NCBI GenBank assembly: GCA_045659265.1
Contig: JAZOWO010000010.1
Coordinates: forward strand, 1-12,378
Length of the DNA: 12,378 bases
DNA from: UMGS1649 sp045659265
Lineage (GTDB): Bacteria > Bacillota > Clostridia > TANB77 > CAG-465
Direction: 5' to 3'
The notes under the pieces were generated by a model that saw only the letters and a program-made list of their open reading frames with translations, searched no databases and was not told the DNA's origin. The position numbers and the translations under genes were made by a program. The stretch's first letter is position 1. Every line of letters begins with the position of its first letter. Positions 1 through 6,361 of the stretch are shown here, piece after piece.

Positions 1-637
1 AATACCAATGTTTAAATATATATTCTTTCAAATTAAATTTGTTAAATATGTAACCTATATAAAATACGGGACCTAGTATTAATACCTGGTTTATACACAT
101 AGGTAATGTAATGTTTAAGTAGTTATAACAAACAAAAGAGAATATTAGTGTTATTCCAAGTAGTATAATTGAATGAGATTTTTTCTTGCTTGTTAATTTT
201 ATTAATAAATAATATATACAAACCATACTAAATAACGCAGGTAAGAACCATAATGGTCTGTTTTGCTGTAATCCATCTCCTGATGCATATATGATGTTAA
301 ATATTGTTTCTTTCAAATTAAATGTTGTTGCCTTATCTAATGTTGAACCAACAAATTTTCCAAGTAGAGCATACGGTATTAAAAAAGCTAACGCCCAAAA
401 ATAATATGGTATCATTATTCTTTTGAATTTAGTTTTTATAAATTCTTTAATCTTTTTATTTGTACTAAATGTATAGCCAGATAAAAAGAAAAATAGATAG
501 ACATGAAAACTATATACAAACTTGAACACATTAGTGCAATGATTAGAATATGCAACAGAGTGCCCTAAGACTATAAATATTATAGCGAAAGCTCTAGCTA
601 TATCTATAAAGGATAGTCTAGTATTTTCTTTGCTCAT
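1..637 (-). CDS. Acyltransferase-3 family membrane protein (5' part, runs off the left edge)
   Basis: An open frame on the minus strand starts at ATG 637-635 and stays open to base 1 (212 codons visible). A GGAGGA ribosome binding site lies at 646-641. The N-terminus reads RLSFIDIARAFAIIFIVLGHS, the signature of acyltransferase-3 proteins (OafA / fucose 4-O-acetylase type), where the His of the GH pair is thought to be catalytic. Several hydrophobic segments follow, with short basic loops such as IKEFIKTKFKRIMIPYYFW and the conserved-looking RPLWFLPALF. These multi-pass membrane enzymes usually transfer acetyl or other acyl groups to surface sugars or peptidoglycan. Substrate cannot be told from this fragment. 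The gene has its own promoter just upstream and lies behind the terminator of the SPFH operon, so it is a separate transcription unit. The family call is firm; function beyond 'acyltransferase' is inference. Confidence 0.85.
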   Translation of the reverse strand, partial: MSKENTRLSFIDIARAFAIIFIVLGHSVAYSNHCTNVFKFVYSFHVYLFFFLSGYTFSTNKKIKEFIKTKFKRIMIPYYFWALAFLIPYALLGKFVGSTLDKATTFNLKETIFNIIYASGDGLQQNRPLWFLPALFSMVCIYYLLIKLTSKKKSHSIILLGITLIFSFVCYNYLNITLPMCINQVLILGPVFYIGYIFNKFNLKEYIFKHWY

Positions 638-674
638 TTTTCCTCCTTGTTTTGGCTTAATTAATAATGAATAT

Positions 675-703
675 ATTTTACTACAAGGTATAGTAGAGGT
701 CAA
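675..703 (-). promoter_or_regulatory. Promoter of the acyltransferase gene
   Basis: On the minus strand TTGACC (703-698) is followed after exactly 17 bp by TAAAAT (680-675), a good sigma-A-type match. A start near 668 would give a leader of about 30 bases with the GGAGGA site. The spacer holds CTAC...GTAG arms (681-684 and 693-696) that might be an operator, but the dyad is short. Confidence 0.6.
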
Positions 704-725
704 TAATATGCATAAGTTTGAAATA

Positions 726-758
726 GACAAAATAAAACCTACTGTGTTACAGTAGGTT
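726..758 (-). terminator. Rho-independent terminator of the NfeD-SPFH operon
   Basis: AACCTACTG (736-744) and CAGTAGGTT (750-758) form a perfect 9-bp stem, ten with an inner T-A pair. Read on the minus strand it is followed by TTTTATTTTG (737 downward). It lies ten bases past the stop codon of the SPFH gene and ahead of the acyltransferase promoter. Confidence 0.85.
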
Positions 759-767
759 AATTTATCA

Positions 768-1691
768 TTATTTAAGTAATTCTCTAGCAGTACCAAGTGC
801 GCTAAATGCTGAACTTGTATCAAATGGAATAAATACTTTGTTTGCAGGTCCTTCTGCAATTTTTTCCATAGACTCTAAAGATTTAATAGCAACAAGTTCT
901 TTAGTTGGTTTTGCAGTATTGATTGCACCATAAACTAATTCTATTTCTTGTGCTTTAGCTTCAGCTATTTTCTTTATTGCTGCTGAAGTACCTTCAGCTT
1001 CTAACATTCTAGCTTCTCTTAAACCTTGAGCACGTCTAATGCTAGATTCTTTTTCAGCTTCAGCTTCTAATATTTGTGCTTCTTTTTGTCCTTCGGCGTG
1101 AGTTATAGCTGCTTGACGACTACCTTCAGCTTCTAGAATTAAAGCTCTTTTATTTCTTTCAGCATTCATTTGTTTTTCCATGGCATCACGAACATCCTTT
1201 GGAGGAGTGATGTCTTTAATTTCAACTCTATCTACTTTACAGCCCCATCTATCTGTTGCTTCATCAAGCACTTGACGAAGTTGAGCGTTTATTAAGTCTC
1301 TTGAACTGAATGTGCTATCTAAATCCATCTTACCAACAATATCTCTTATTGTTGTAATTGCTAAGTATTGAATACCTTTTCCAAGGTTTTCAATTTCATA
1401 AACAGATTTTACTGGATCCATTATTTGAAAGAACACAACTGTATCTATTGTAATAGTTACGTTATCTTTTGTGATAACTTGTTGTGGTGGAACATCCATT
1501 GTTTGTTGTTTCATATTAACGATAGCTCTTACTCTATCTACAAAAGGGAAGATAAAGTTTAGACCAGCTGATGCAACCTTGTGGAATTTACCAACTCTTT
1601 CTATAACATATACTTCCGCTTGTCTTACTACTTTAATAGAAAATGCTACTATTACCATAAGTAGTAAAAAGGCTCCTAAAACATACCACAT
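768..1691 (-). CDS. SPFH/Band 7 domain protein, QmcA/paraslipin-like
   Basis: The product has 307 residues. Residues 1-22 form one N-terminal hydrophobic membrane segment. An SPFH/Band 7 domain follows at about 20-190, with the stomatin-like stretch ERVGKFHKVASAGLNFIFPF and the later DITPPKDVRDAMEKQMNAER. An Ala/Glu-rich, probably coiled-coil region runs from about 170 to 260 (repeated EAEG-type segments), and a short C-terminal tail ends the protein. Length and order match bacterial QmcA/YbbK-type proteins, which oligomerise at the membrane and are linked to functional membrane microdomains and protease regulation. It starts at ATG 1691-1689 behind GGAGGG (1704-1699). It is the second gene after an NfeD partner; the NfeD stop codon lies next to its ribosome binding site, with a gap of 14 bp, so the two are co-transcribed. 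Family assignment is certain; exact cellular role is inferred. Confidence 0.95.
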   Translation of the reverse strand: MWYVLGAFLLLMVIVAFSIKVVRQAEVYVIERVGKFHKVASAGLNFIFPFVDRVRAIVNMKQQTMDVPPQQVITKDNVTITIDTVVFFQIMDPVKSVYEIENLGKGIQYLAITTIRDIVGKMDLDSTFSSRDLINAQLRQVLDEATDRWGCKVDRVEIKDITPPKDVRDAMEKQMNAERNKRALILEAEGSRQAAITHAEGQKEAQILEAEAEKESSIRRAQGLREARMLEAEGTSAAIKKIAEAKAQEIELVYGAINTAKPTKELVAIKSLESMEKIAEGPANKVFIPFDTSSAFSALGTARELLK

Positions 1692-1705
1692 AAAAATACC
1701 CTCCT

Positions 1706-2140
1706 TTATTCAGTATATTCTTTAATTACTAGTTTTACGCCGTCTATTGAATCTACTATAACAGTTTCATCAACTTTGAAAGTTTTCTTCTCTCTAGATA
1801 TTGCTGACCAAATTTCGCCTTGAACTTTAATTTGTCCCATGTTTTCTGGTCCTACGATTTCTTTTAAGACAATTCCTGTTTTACCAATTAAACTATCTGA
1901 GTTTGTAGGTAGGTCTTTTGTCTTAAATAGTTTTGCAAATACTGGTCTTAAAAAGATAACAAGTAATGTTGTTGAAACTATAAACACTCCAATTTGTACT
2001 GCGATTATGTCACAGAACAAACTAACAATGAATGTTAAGAAAGCTCCAACTCCAGGGAAAAAGAATAAGAATCCCACTGTTAGTATTTCAATTACAAGGC
2101 ACAAAGCACATAATAATAGCCAAATGGCAGTAGGTGACAT
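1706..2140 (-). CDS. NfeD-like membrane protein (short type)
   Basis: The product has 144 residues. The first ~68 residues are very hydrophobic and fit about three transmembrane passes (roughly 5-25, 28-46, 48-68), with FFFPGVGAF between the first two. The C-terminal part (about 80-144) reads as the NfeD OB-fold domain: LIGKTGIVLKEIVGP, then GQIKVQGEIWSAIS, then a VDETVIVDSIDGVKLVI strand pair. The protease domain of long NfeD proteins is absent, as expected for the short form that partners SPFH proteins. ATG 2140-2138 follows an AAAGGAGGG site. The gene is first in an operon with the SPFH gene; the pairing of short NfeD with a paraslipin/QmcA-type partner is well known and supports both calls. 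It is divergent from the GH18-like gene. Confidence 0.92.
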   Translation of the reverse strand: MSPTAIWLLLCALCLVIEILTVGFLFFFPGVGAFLTFIVSLFCDIIAVQIGVFIVSTTLLVIFLRPVFAKLFKTKDLPTNSDSLIGKTGIVLKEIVGPENMGQIKVQGEIWSAISREKKTFKVDETVIVDSIDGVKLVIKEYTE

Positions 2141-2181
2141 ATATAATCCCTCCTTTATTATGTATTACCCTATATGCCCAT

Positions 2182-2210
2182 ATTATATAGTATAAGAATA
2201 AAAAAATAAA
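2182..2210 (-). promoter_or_regulatory. Possible promoter of the NfeD-SPFH operon
   Basis: On the minus strand there is a perfect TATAAT (2187-2182), with only a weak TTTATT (2210-2205) 17 bp upstream in an A/T tract. The -10 is convincing, the -35 is not. The region is shared with the divergent GH18-like gene. Confidence 0.35.
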
Positions 2211-2226
2211 TAGTTTTTTAAATATA

Positions 2227-2255
2227 TTGTATATTTGTAAAATTAAATGTATAAT
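2227..2255 (+). promoter_or_regulatory. Promoter of the GH18-pilin operon, apparently leaderless
   Basis: TTGTAT (2227-2232), a 17-bp spacer and a perfect TATAAT (2250-2255) form a strong sigma-A-type promoter. Seven bases past the -10 is base 2262, which is the A of an in-frame ATG. The earlier ATG at 2247 would overlap the -10 and could not be on this transcript. No Shine-Dalgarno sequence is visible before either ATG. Confidence 0.6.
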
Positions 2256-2261
2256 TTGGTT

Positions 2262-3833
2262 ATGAAAAATAGGGTAATAGATAAAATAAATAATAGTTAT
2301 ATATATGTAGTAATATTAGCGGTATATGCCATTATAACGCTTTGTATATCTATGTTAATTACAAAACCAAATAACAAAGATACAAACATAATCGTTAATG
2401 GTGAAGGTTTGAACTTAAAAAATGGCGTTGTAAATATAAAGGGGACAAGATATATTACAAGAGAAGACATAGAAGAAAATTTTTTTGAACATGTTTTTTA
2501 TGATAAGATTTCTAGAACTTTAATAATTACTACATGGGATGAAAAGATAAAAATAAAAAAAGGCGATCAAGGTACTGCAGAGTATGAAGCTGAAACTGCA
2601 TATAGTATAAATACTTTAGCAAATAAATTAGGATATGAATATGTTGAAGATGCTAAAACTAATAATATATATATATATAACTACACAGAACAAGATGTTA
2701 AAATAAAGAAAAATAGAGTAGAAGTATATAGCCTAGACAATAAATCTGTTGTTGGTGTTGTGGAAAAGAAAGATAAAATAACACTACTTGAAACAGAAGC
2801 TGTGTATAAAGATAGCAAAGACAAATTACTTACAGTAAAAATAACAGATAAACATGGTAAATCGTATATAGCAAGAATAAGCAAGGATAAAGTGGAATAT
2901 ATCCCAAAAGTTAAAGATGCTATAAATATAGATAAAGAGATGATTGTAATTACACATGTAGAAAATAAGGTGGCAAGTACAACAGATTTAACTAAAGTAG
3001 ATGCATTAGCTATAGAAATGTTACAACTTAATTCTTCAAGCAAGATAGAAACTAAAAAATATACTTTGCCAGATGCTAAAGATGTAGATATATATGCTGT
3101 AATAGATAACGGATATAAGTCTACAGGTTTTGATACAAACATAATTACAGATTTAGTTCATAGTGATAAAAACAAAGAATTGGTTGCGGAACAAGTGCTA
3201 GATTTTGTAATGGAAAACGAATTAGCCGGAATTGTAATAGATTTTAAGAAATTTAAGAAGGCAGATAAAGATTTGTTAGAACAATATATAAAAGAGTTAG
3301 CTGTATTAATGCACGCAAACAATAAAAAGATACTAGTAAAAATGCAAGCTATTGACTCGTATAATATCATGGATATAGAATATTTTGTAGATAATATAAT
3401 ATTGCAAGTTTATGGTACAAGAACAGTTTCTTCAAAAACAGCGGGTTCACATTCGTCAATTACATATGTAAAGGAAACGATAGATGAATTAGAGAAAAAT
3501 GTATTAAATAGAAGAAAAATAATATTGGAAATTCCAACATACTCAATTTTGTGGACAGAAAGAGGCGGAACAATAATAAATGCAGAAGAATATTCTATGA
3601 AAGCAGTAAATGAGTATTTGAAAGAAAACAACATTAAACCGGAATTTAATAAAGCTTCAGGACAAAACTATGTAAGTTATACTAAGGGAATAGTTACATA
3701 TAAAATGTGGTTAGAAGATGAATTTAGTATAGGTAAGAAAATGGGTATGGCATATTACCAAGACTTAGCGGGAATATGTATATATAAAAGTGGAGAAGAA
3801 TTAAAAAGCATATATAGTATAACTATAGAATAG
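2262..3833 (+). CDS. Membrane-anchored GH18-like protein with a degenerate catalytic motif
   Basis: The product has 523 residues from ATG 2262; an in-frame ATG at 2247 adds five but overlaps the promoter. One membrane anchor lies at about 14-35. A stalk region at about 46-120 resembles the copper-amine-oxidase N-terminal-like domain (VVNIKGTRYITREDIEE, then a YINTLANKLGYEY-like segment). A short beta-rich, SH3-like segment follows (about 125-190), and then a GH18-type barrel related to spore SleL/YaaH proteins (about 200-523). In such enzymes the DGxDxDxE strand carries the catalytic Glu. Here LAGIVIDFKKF keeps only Asp327, and the Glu position is Lys329. Near the C-terminus MWLEDEFSIGKKM matches the family but the usual Trp strand reads GICIYK. 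I infer a surface-exposed, non-catalytic glycan-binding or scaffold protein. It is followed after 10 bp by a pilin-like gene with an AGGAGG site, so the three genes form an operon. Confidence 0.75.
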   Translation: MKNRVIDKINNSYIYVVILAVYAIITLCISMLITKPNNKDTNIIVNGEGLNLKNGVVNIKGTRYITREDIEENFFEHVFYDKISRTLIITTWDEKIKIKKGDQGTAEYEAETAYSINTLANKLGYEYVEDAKTNNIYIYNYTEQDVKIKKNRVEVYSLDNKSVVGVVEKKDKITLLETEAVYKDSKDKLLTVKITDKHGKSYIARISKDKVEYIPKVKDAINIDKEMIVITHVENKVASTTDLTKVDALAIEMLQLNSSSKIETKKYTLPDAKDVDIYAVIDNGYKSTGFDTNIITDLVHSDKNKELVAEQVLDFVMENELAGIVIDFKKFKKADKDLLEQYIKELAVLMHANNKKILVKMQAIDSYNIMDIEYFVDNIILQVYGTRTVSSKTAGSHSSITYVKETIDELEKNVLNRRKIILEIPTYSILWTERGGTIINAEEYSMKAVNEYLKENNIKPEFNKASGQNYVSYTKGIVTYKMWLEDEFSIGKKMGMAYYQDLAGICIYKSGEELKSIYSITIE

Positions 3834-3843
3834 AGGAGGATAT

Positions 3844-4296
3844 ATGAATAAAAGAGGTGTTACTCTTATTACATTAAGTATAATAGTTGCTGTAATGGCA
3901 ATCTTAACAGCAGCAACAATAACTATAGGTACAGACATACATGTAGGTGCGCAAAAGACAAGATTTCAAGCAGAAATTGATCAAATAGAAATACTTACTA
4001 GTAATTATATAAGAAGAAATTCTGGTAATGATTTTACTCCATATACATGGAATGTTACATCACTTGTAGGTTATGACGAAAAACAATTTGCTGGTGAAAT
4101 AATAACAAGCGGTACAATTAATGTATATGTAGTAGATTTAACTAAGATAGATGCGGAAGAAGTAAATGACGGACTTTTAGAAAAAGGTGCAAACGATAGG
4201 TATTTGTATTCTGAACAAACTGGACATGTATATTATGAAAGAGGAAAAAACTTTGGCAGTAAAGTATACTACAGAATTTCAGAATTAGAGGAGTAG
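3844..4296 (+). CDS. Short type IV pilin-like (pseudopilin) protein
   Basis: The product has 150 residues. The N-terminus MNKRG followed by VTLITLSIIVAVMAILTAAT is a class III signal: a short basic leader, a Gly at the prepilin-peptidase site (cut after Gly5) and a hydrophobic helix that anchors or packs the subunit. The usual Glu at mature position 5 is Thr. The C-terminal part has a compact module, QFAGEIITSGTI (81-92) to YLYSEQTGHVYY (120-131), which is also present in the next gene, so the two are paralogues. There is no pilus ATPase or prepilin peptidase in the window. ATG 3844 is preceded by AGGAGG (3834-3839), and the gene ends directly at the start of the next one. Likely role: minor pilin or pseudopilin exposed on the cell surface. 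The pilin-like N-terminus is clear; participation in a real filament is inferred. Confidence 0.75.
   Translation: MNKRGVTLITLSIIVAVMAILTAATITIGTDIHVGAQKTRFQAEIDQIEILTSNYIRRNSGNDFTPYTWNVTSLVGYDEKQFAGEIITSGTINVYVVDLTKIDAEEVNDGLLEKGANDRYLYSEQTGHVYYERGKNFGSKVYYRISELEE
4287..4293 (+). promoter_or_regulatory. Ribosome binding site inside the end of the first pilin-like gene
   Basis: AGAGGAG is embedded in the last codons of the upstream gene. It lies three bases from ATG 4297 and nine from ATG 4303, which favours 4303 and points to translational coupling. Confidence 0.6.
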
Positions 4297-4302
4297 ATGG
4301 AA

Positions 4303-5871
4303 ATGAGATTAAGAAAAGGGATAACAATGGCTATGCTTGTTGTAATAGTTGCTGTTTTGGGAATATTAACAACTGTAACTGTAACAGCCATATCTAATAG
4401 TTATACGAACTCAAAATTAGCTATTTGGACATCAGAAATTAGTGTTGTTCAAGATTTAATGAAAGAAAAGAAAGATAATCTTCAAAGCATTTTAATGGAT
4501 GAAATAACATTTGATGTTTCTAATATATCTCAAACAGTTTTAACAGAACAATTTTCTGGAGAAACAATAACATCAAATAAAATTACATTAAAAGAAATAA
4601 ATCTTGCGGCTATTGGAGTAGATAATGCGTTATATGGAGTGCATAAAGATAAATTAGATGTATATGCATATTCTGAATTAACAGGTAAGGTATATTATCT
4701 AAAGGGATTTGATGCAAGAGTAAAAGAATATTATACTTTAACACAAGAGTTAAAAAACAAATACGGAGATAATTTAACAGTATCTAATTTATCTCTAATT
4801 TCTTTTGAACAAAGTGAAATAGAACCAACAACGAGTGCTGTTAAAGTTACAGTTAAAGTGCCAAAAACATATACATCAGTAAGCATTACAACGACAAATT
4901 CAAGTATAACAGTTGGTTCGAGAGTAACTGAAACAGACAAGTATACATATTTGGTAAATGGTAATGGAATAAAAGGCAATTATACAATAACAGTAACTTA
5001 TACAGAAAACGGGACTACAAAAACAGTTACACATAAAGTAACAAATGCAATATCTACTTTAGGAGCTTTAATTACTAGTGCCGTAGATTATGGAAAAACA
5101 GTAGATTATGTATCAGATAATGGTGTTACAAAATGGAATGTATTATATGAAGATACTACTAATGGATATATTTATCTAATTGCTACTGAAAAATTAGCAT
5201 ATAATAAAATGCCAACAATACCAGGTGCAACAATAACATCGTCGGCGGTAACCATAGATAACGGAACTTCCAAAAATGTCGGACAGATAAGATGGACAAG
5301 TGCTCCAACTGGAGTAACCGTTGCAACTGCCGCAAAAACTAAATGGAAAGCAGAATGGTCATCTTATACATCAGGTACAAATGCAAAATGTATATCATAT
5401 TTTCTAGATGAAACATATTGGACAGCATTAAAAAATACAACAGCAGCATATAAAGATTATGTTTTAGGTGCAATAGGTACACCGACAGCAGAATTATTTG
5501 TATTAAGTTGGAATGCTAAAAGAGCAGCAACCAATAATACAACTATATATAATAAACAAATAACTTTAGCAGTAAGAAGTACAACTACAGGATATTATGT
5601 AAAAGATGCGGCGGTATCAAGTAATACATATTTACAAGCATTAACTACAGGAGATAAGTTGTATGTGTGGAATAATTCAGAATTATCTACAACATGGTTA
5701 GCTTCACCTGGAGCTGTAACAGCAAACTATATATTGATAATAGGTAGTACAGGAAATTTAAGTTATGACACATATAGTGCATCTAATCGAGGAGTAAGAC
5801 CTGTAGTGTGTCTAAAATCAGATATACCTGCAGTTTTAGGAACAACTACAGATTATAGCTTAATAAAATAA
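4303..5871 (+). CDS. Long pilin-like protein with Ig-like and C-terminal WLASPG/GVRPVV domain
   Basis: The product has 522 residues from ATG 4303; ATG 4297, abutting the previous stop, adds two. The leader MRLRKG is followed by a hydrophobic helix ITMAMLVVIVAVLGILTTVT, a class III prepilin signal with Met instead of Glu at mature position 5. Residues 83-122 (QFSGETITS to YAYSELTGKVYY) match the module of the preceding pilin. Residues of about 160-240 are Thr/Val-rich and strand-like (SVSITTTNSSITVGS, NYTITVTYTENGTTK), typical of an Ig-like domain. The C-terminal ~280 residues include WNVLYEDTTNGYIYLIA, FLDETYWTAL, WLASPG (465-470) and GVRPVVCL (497-504). That pattern resembles the DUF6273-type, possibly C-type-lectin-like, domains common on Firmicutes surface proteins. 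I infer an adhesive or ligand-binding domain displayed by a pilin-like base. No terminator is seen between this gene and the rpsO promoter. Confidence 0.75.
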   Translation: MRLRKGITMAMLVVIVAVLGILTTVTVTAISNSYTNSKLAIWTSEISVVQDLMKEKKDNLQSILMDEITFDVSNISQTVLTEQFSGETITSNKITLKEINLAAIGVDNALYGVHKDKLDVYAYSELTGKVYYLKGFDARVKEYYTLTQELKNKYGDNLTVSNLSLISFEQSEIEPTTSAVKVTVKVPKTYTSVSITTTNSSITVGSRVTETDKYTYLVNGNGIKGNYTITVTYTENGTTKTVTHKVTNAISTLGALITSAVDYGKTVDYVSDNGVTKWNVLYEDTTNGYIYLIATEKLAYNKMPTIPGATITSSAVTIDNGTSKNVGQIRWTSAPTGVTVATAAKTKWKAEWSSYTSGTNAKCISYFLDETYWTALKNTTAAYKDYVLGAIGTPTAELFVLSWNAKRAATNNTTIYNKQITLAVRSTTTGYYVKDAAVSSNTYLQALTTGDKLYVWNNSELSTTWLASPGAVTANYILIIGSTGNLSYDTYSASNRGVRPVVCLKSDIPAVLGTTTDYSLIK

Positions 5872-5878
5872 TAACCAC

Positions 5879-5905
5879 TTGACAAGTATGTTATAATAAT
5901 AATGT
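5879..5905 (+). promoter_or_regulatory. Probable rpsO promoter
   Basis: A perfect TTGACA (5879-5884) stands eight bases past the stop of the pilin-like gene and is followed by an A/T-rich tract. The best-placed -10 is TAATGT (5900-5905) with a short 15-bp spacer; the perfect TATAAT at 5892-5897 is only 7 bp away and cannot pair with this -35. The region is very likely a promoter but the exact -10 is uncertain. Confidence 0.5.
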
Positions 5906-5906
5906 A

Positions 5907-5972
5907 CCTTAATCTAGGATATAACTTCCTCAGATTATTTCTTGGACTAAGGCGAATTTAATTAAGGAGGAA
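5907..5972 (+). promoter_or_regulatory. Structured 5' leader of rpsO, candidate S15 autoregulatory element
   Basis: Two exclusive foldings are visible. Fold A is a hairpin in which AATCTAGGA (5911-5919) pairs with TCCT-C-AGATT (5927-5936), nine pairs with one bulged C and a 7-base loop. Fold B is a longer helix in which CCTTAATCTAGGA (5907-5919) pairs with TCTTGGACTAAGG (5940-5952), with one mismatch and two G-U pairs. TTCCTC (5926-5931), held in fold A but free in fold B, is complementary to GAGGAA (5967-5972) in the rpsO ribosome binding site. S15 represses its own translation in several bacteria through leader RNA structures, so a similar switch is plausible here; this is inference from pairing done by eye. 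Confidence 0.5.
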
Positions 5973-5978
5973 AAAGTC

Positions 5979-6239
5979 ATGACTAAGGAAAGAAAGCAAG
6001 AAATACTTTCTACTTATGCAAAACATGAAGGTGACACTGGTTCTACAGAAGTTCAAGTAGCTCTTTTAACAGAAAGAATTAACGAACTTACAGAACACTT
6101 AAGAACTCACAAAAAAGACGAACACTCTAGACGTGGTCTTTTAATCATGGTTGGTAAGAGAAAAAGATTATTAACATATCTTGAAAACAATGATATTGAA
6201 GCTTGCAGAGAATTAAAAGCTAAATTATCTATAAGATAA
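5979..6239 (+). CDS. rpsO: 30S ribosomal protein S15
   Basis: The product has 86 residues, close to the usual 88-89. It begins MTKERKQEILSTYAKHEGDTGSTEVQVALLTERI and contains LTEHLRTHKKDEHSRRGLLIMVGKRKRLLTYL, the highly conserved helical core that binds the 16S rRNA three-way junction. S15 is a primary binder in assembly of the small-subunit platform. ATG 5979 follows a strong AAGGAGGA site (5964-5971). In many bacteria rpsO is followed by pnp; here a strong terminator comes directly after it and the next gene is a Ca2+ ATPase, so rpsO is monocistronic. Assignment is certain. Confidence 0.99.
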   Translation: MTKERKQEILSTYAKHEGDTGSTEVQVALLTERINELTEHLRTHKKDEHSRRGLLIMVGKRKRLLTYLENNDIEACRELKAKLSIR

Positions 6240-6247
6240 GTTATTTA

Positions 6248-6276
6248 AACATCGGTAGTAATACCGATGTTTTTTT
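6248..6276 (+). terminator. Rho-independent terminator of rpsO
   Basis: AACATCGGTA (6248-6257) and TACCGATGTT (6262-6271) form a perfect 10-bp stem with the tetraloop GTAA, followed by an uninterrupted run of T to 6276. It begins nine bases after the rpsO stop. Confidence 0.95.
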
Positions 6277-6350
6277 AGTCTTTTTTCCTTTTCTTTAATT
6301 TAGGTATTTAATTTTTATTTTCTTTGTGATAGCATTGTTAAATGTAAATA

Positions 6351-6356
6351 GGAGGA
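6351..6356 (+). promoter_or_regulatory. Ribosome binding site that fixes the ATPase start
   Basis: GGAGGA lies five bases before ATG 6362. The frame is open further upstream (to about 6326), but no Shine-Dalgarno sequence precedes those codons, so 6362 is the start. No convincing sigma-A promoter was found between 6277 and 6350; TTGTGA (6324-6329) with TAAATA (6345-6350, 15-bp spacer) is the best and is weak. Confidence 0.75.
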
Positions 6357-6361
6357 GACTA

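Noticed and set aside
2247..2261. ATG 2247 as start of the GH18-like gene
   Set aside because: It overlaps the spacer/-10 of the only good promoter and has no ribosome binding site; it stays possible if a further-upstream promoter exists.
2681..3142. Open frame of 153 codons on the minus strand opposite the GH18-like gene
   Set aside because: Ser/Leu/Val-rich shadow of the AT-rich coding strand, with no ribosome binding site or recognisable domain.
5690..5830. Variable region of a diversity-generating retroelement in the C-terminal domain of the long pilin-like protein
   Set aside because: No reverse transcriptase, template repeat or enrichment of AAY codons is visible in the window.
5879..5897. 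TTGACA and TATAAT close together before rpsO as a single consensus promoter
   Set aside because: The spacer is only 7 bp, too short for sigma-A RNA polymerase, so the TATAAT cannot be the -10 for this TTGACA.
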